From assembly GCA_019115685.1 (NCBI GenBank), contig DXDC01000116.1, positions 1 to 7,962 of the forward strand: a DNA stretch of 7,962 nucleotides. Reading direction: 5' to 3'. The position numbers and the translations under genes were made by a program. Below, one piece after another: positions 5,889 to 7,962 of this stretch. This stretch comes from Candidatus Agrococcus pullicola (lineage in GTDB: Bacteria; Actinomycetota; Actinomycetes; Actinomycetales; Microbacteriaceae). Positions within the stretch are counted from its first letter, which is position 1. Each line of letters starts with the position of its first letter. The notes under the pieces are model-generated. The model saw nothing but the letters and a program-made list of their open reading frames with translations, did no database searches and was not told the origin of the DNA.

Positions 5889-6047
5889 GCCACCTCTGAC
5901 ACGTAGACCTGAAGCAACGCTGCCGACCCACAACACCTCGGGACCGCCATTGGCGACGCATCATAGTCCCTGGGCTCAAACGAAGAACTGTTCCGCGGTG
6001 CGCCGTGCTGGGCTCTTCTCGCTCGACCCAGCCCCCAGGCCCAAGGG

Positions 6048-6698
6048 TCATGCCCGCGTGGTGTGGTGCACTGCACGCCATCCGAACTGCCGCGCGGCGT
6101 CCACGTTCCGCGCCGTGTCATCGAGGAACACCACCTGCACAGGGTCAACTCCCGTGCCGATAGCTTGCATGAGCCGCGAATGCGCGGCCTCGTACGCCTG
6201 CCGTTCTGGCTTGGCGAATCCGATCTGATGAGAGCTCAACAAGTACTCAGCGTCTTCGCCAACCACGTCTCGAATGTCTAAGCGAGCAACTTCGTCTCGG
6301 ATTCGATCCGTCCCGTTCGTCAAGACGAGCACCTCGAGCCCCAACGACCGCGCCTCCAGTAGGAGAGATCGCACCCGCTGGTCAACATGCGCGGGAGTGT
6401 CGGCCCACTTTCGAACCGCTTGCTGCGCTGCGTCAAGATCGATTCCTTCATCGACGAGCGCAGCGATTGCCGTCTCTCGCCACTCTTCGAACGATGCTCG
6501 ACCCCGCACGACGTCGTGCAGGATTGCGTTCCCTAGCACCGCACGAAGGGATGCGCCTTCGTCCAGCCCCAGGCCGGCATCCAGCTCCGTCCACAGCGTT
6601 TGATCGAACACTCGTAGCACGCCGTCAAGGTCGCTCACCAGCGCTCGCGTGGTTGGGTCGCGGATCAGCTCATTCGCGGCCTCGAGAGAAGGCGCCAT
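6048..6698 (-). CDS. HAD-superfamily hydrolase, 216 aa
   Basis: All four haloacid-dehalogenase motifs are visible. Motif I is SDLDGVL with D23 as nucleophile and D25 as general acid/base. Motif II is VLTNG with T127. Motif III is K163 in GFAKPERQAY. Motif IV is VVFLDDTARNVDAA with D193 and D194. The insert between motif I and II is a helical bundle (about 34-105), as in subfamily I phosphatases that act on small phosphorylated metabolites. The ending NVDAARQFGWRAVHHT is typical of the family, so the protein is complete. The substrate cannot be read from the sequence. There is no Shine-Dalgarno before ATG 6698, but a TATAGT box lies 6 bp upstream, implying a leaderless mRNA. A palindrome at 6829-6845 lies 131 bp upstream. 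A start further in would remove part of motif I, so 6698 is preferred. High confidence in family. Confidence 0.9.
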   Translation of the reverse strand: MAPSLEAANELIRDPTTRALVSDLDGVLRVFDQTLWTELDAGLGLDEGASLRAVLGNAILHDVVRGRASFEEWRETAIAALVDEGIDLDAAQQAVRKWADTPAHVDQRVRSLLLEARSLGLEVLVLTNGTDRIRDEVARLDIRDVVGEDAEYLLSSHQIGFAKPERQAYEAAHSRLMQAIGTGVDPVQVVFLDDTARNVDAARQFGWRAVHHTTRA

Positions 6699-6704
6699 GG
6701 GGCC

Positions 6705-6710
6705 ACTATA
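6705..6710 (-). promoter_or_regulatory. -10 box for leaderless HAD transcript
   Basis: TATAGT (minus strand, 6710-6705) matches TATAAT at 5/6 and ends exactly 6 bp before ATG 6698, so the transcript should begin at the start codon. No Shine-Dalgarno is present and no convincing -35 is seen, a combination common for actinobacterial leaderless genes. Confidence 0.5.
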
Positions 6711-6828
6711 GTTGCCGTGGCTCCGGACCCGCCGCGAACGCTCAGGCCCCGGGCGCGTCGATGTGAGCTCATTTTGTCAGCGGCCGCGGCGACGCGGACA
6801 TCGCGGGCGCCCAGCATCTGGAGTCTTG

Positions 6829-6845
6829 GTCATGTTCAACATGAC
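6829..6845. promoter_or_regulatory. 17-bp palindrome sharing core ATGTTSAACAT
   Basis: GTCATGTT-C-AACATGAC is a perfect inverted repeat (8-bp arms, one central base) in the gap upstream of the HAD gene. Its 11-bp core is the same sequence as the core of the palindrome at 5171-5189 read on the other strand. Two such sites in one window, both upstream of minus-strand genes, suggest a shared regulator binding site. The regulator is not in the window. Confidence 0.4.
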
Positions 6846-7003
6846 GAACAGGCTCCTTCAGCGAGCCCCGTGCCCCCCCCACAACGAAATTGCACCGCGT
6901 TCGGGCCGGGGCAGCCGCCTGAACTGAGTGGGTCACTGTTCAATCTGCGACCGGCAAACCTCCAGCTTCGAGGATCCCCCGCTATCGAGGCAAGACGAAA
7001 ACC

Positions 7004-7444
7004 TCACCCCTTGAGCACGTACCGCAGGGTCTCCACTACCTGGTCGGTCGTCGTGCACCAAGCCTGCGCTCCCGCGTCGACCTCTTTGAGCGGATGCACG
7101 ATATCGGCACCGTGCAGGGTCACGTAAGGCTTACCCAGGGCGGCGCAGTAACCGGCATCGAAAGCGGCATTCCATTGCTTGTATTGGTCTCCGAAACGAA
7201 CCACGACGAGGTCGCTCTTCTCGATCAGCGTGCGGGTGCGGATGGCATTGACTTTGGCCGACTGATGATCACGCCAGAACTGGCTACCGGTTTCACTGAG
7301 ATGATCACCGGCGGCATCACTAGCGGGGTGATCGGTGACCGGTGCGGTGAACGTGACATCGAGCCCTACGGCCTCTGCACCGCGCCGGATCTCGTCACGC
7401 CAATCGGTGTGGATCTCGCCGGAAAGATATATAGAGAAACTCAT
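7004..7444 (-). CDS. ytoQ: YtoQ family protein
   Basis: The whole protein follows the YtoQ family closely: YLSGEIHTDWR (6-16) at the N-terminus, TAPVTDHPASDAAGD (33-47), FWRDHQSAKVNAIRTRTLIE (56-75) with the SAKVNAIRTRTLIEKSD core, VVRFGDQYKQWNAAFDAGY (81-99) and LGKPYVTLH (103-111). At 146 aa it is full length. The fold is related to nucleoside 2-deoxyribosyltransferases, and residues such as the Glu in SGE and the D/Q/N cluster in GDQYKQWN could form an active site, but the biological role of YtoQ is not established. ATG 7444 is well supported by AGGAG with an 8-nt spacer. The gene stands alone on the minus strand, with 235 bp upstream to the partial gene at the right edge, and a TATTAG-like box near 7507 could be its -10. 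The family assignment is very sure. Confidence 0.93.
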   Translation of the reverse strand: MSFSIYLSGEIHTDWRDEIRRGAEAVGLDVTFTAPVTDHPASDAAGDHLSETGSQFWRDHQSAKVNAIRTRTLIEKSDLVVVRFGDQYKQWNAAFDAGYCAALGKPYVTLHGADIVHPLKEVDAGAQAWCTTTDQVVETLRYVLKG

Positions 7445-7679
7445 GGTTCACGCTCCTGTATCGGGTGTGGGCGATTCTGATCTGATCCCTCGTTCACCAC
7501 ACTAATAGGTCCGTGAATCGCCCCGAGTCCCCGGGAGTCGGCACTCTTGGTGCAGTTCAGCTTGGCCGTCGGCACCTCCCGCGCGGCGTTCGCACGGGCG
7601 CGGACTCGCTTAGCGAGGCCCCCACTGCCATGTGCCTCGCTGGACCAATCCATTCAGCAGCACGGAGTCGGCTGTGGAG

Positions 7680-7962
7680 CTAGCTGCTGTGTGCGACGAA
7701 TTGCTCGACAGAGCGCAATCGGACCGTGTCGCTGTCTCGGTCGGCGAACGTCTCATGGTCCGCCGCGAGCACGGGGGCGACGAGCACGTCATCGGAATCG
7801 ACGTCGATCGCGACGAGCCGCGCACCCACGGCATGCAACCATTCATCGAGCTTCTGCATCCCGTCCAGTGCTGTCGTCGTCTTCTTCCCTGCCACACGGC
7901 CCGGCGCAGGGATGCCCAATACCCGACATGCCGCCTGCAACAATTCGGCTGTTTCCTCAAGT
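7680..7962 (-). CDS. unrecognised protein, N-terminus beyond the right edge
   Basis: The frame is open from the right edge to the TAG stop at 7680-7682, about 93 codons. In-window TTG 7943 is an unlikely start because the frame continues upstream with coding-like residues (LEETAELLQAACRVLGIP). Visible features are a helical segment, a linker GRVAGKKTTTA, a helix with MQKLDEWLHAVG, then two strands RLVAIDVDSDDVLVAPVL and a tail DTVRLRSVEQFVAHSS. The ARLVAIDVDSDDV...PVLAAD pattern recalls small uncharacterised or immunity-like domains such as DUF6630, but I cannot assign it with confidence. No signal peptide or membrane segment is visible in the part present. The 235-bp gap to ytoQ shows no obvious terminator. 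It is probably a real gene with unknown function. Confidence 0.6.
   Translation of the reverse strand, partial: LEETAELLQAACRVLGIPAPGRVAGKKTTTALDGMQKLDEWLHAVGARLVAIDVDSDDVLVAPVLAADHETFADRDSDTVRLRSVEQFVAHSS

Larger units (their letters stand above)
6699..7003. other. 305-bp gap with palindromes and a C8 run
   Basis: No gene is apparent between ytoQ and the HAD gene. The interval contains the HAD -10 box (6705-6710), the palindrome at 6829-6845, a small inverted repeat GGCTC-7-GAGCC at 6851-6867 and a run of eight C at 6873-6880. The last two are in the right place to end ytoQ transcription coming from the right, but no U-tract follows. Open frames here look like shadows of the opposite strand. 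Confidence 0.4.

Noticed and set aside
6873..6880. Run of eight C as a phase-variable tract
   Set aside because: It is not inside or directly upstream of any gene start, so there is no reason to infer phase variation.

Overview
The window is a high-GC stretch (about 60% by eye) that looks chromosomal and actinobacterial, perhaps Microbacteriaceae. The evidence is a DivIVA/Wag31-type N-terminal domain, a YtoQ-family protein, a DUF2695 protein, and two genes whose -10 boxes sit exactly where leaderless transcription would need them. The taxonomic placement is inference. No transposase, integrase, phage gene, tRNA, rRNA or CRISPR array was seen.

Layout. Positions 1-2514 hold four genes on the minus strand. 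In transcription order they are a DUF4037-like nucleotidyltransferase (2514-1600), a minimal DivIVA-domain protein (1486-1253), a small monooxygenase-like ferredoxin-fold protein (843-499), and an alpha/beta hydrolase cut by the left edge (506-1). The last two overlap by 8 bp and are surely co-transcribed. A gene-poor spacer of about 370 bp follows. Two plus-strand genes come next: a cytoplasmic beta-lactamase-fold serine hydrolase (2888-4018) and a shortened AlkD-type DNA glycosylase (4109-4708). The second runs convergently into a minus-strand DUF1801 gene (5152-4799). Further right all genes are on the minus strand: DUF2695 (5873 or 5888 to 5451), a HAD phosphatase (6698-6048), ytoQ (7444-7004) and an unrecognised gene running off the right edge (7962-7680).

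The genes are mostly unrelated single-gene housekeeping or accessory functions; apart from the hydrolase pair I see no multi-gene pathway. The most interesting DNA is non-coding. Between the DUF1801 start codon and position 5348, a good minus-strand promoter (GTCACA, 17 bp, TATACT) would produce a leader of about 160 nt made almost entirely of consecutive stem-loops, ending just before a well-placed Shine-Dalgarno. This looks like an undescribed cis-regulatory or small RNA. Its last element shares an 11-bp palindromic core, ATGTTSAACAT, with a second palindrome upstream of the HAD gene (6829-6845), so a common DNA-binding regulator is an alternative reading.

Other points of interest are the mini-DivIVA, the shortened AlkD homologue with an altered active-site edge, and the nucleotidyltransferase with no evident third catalytic acid.
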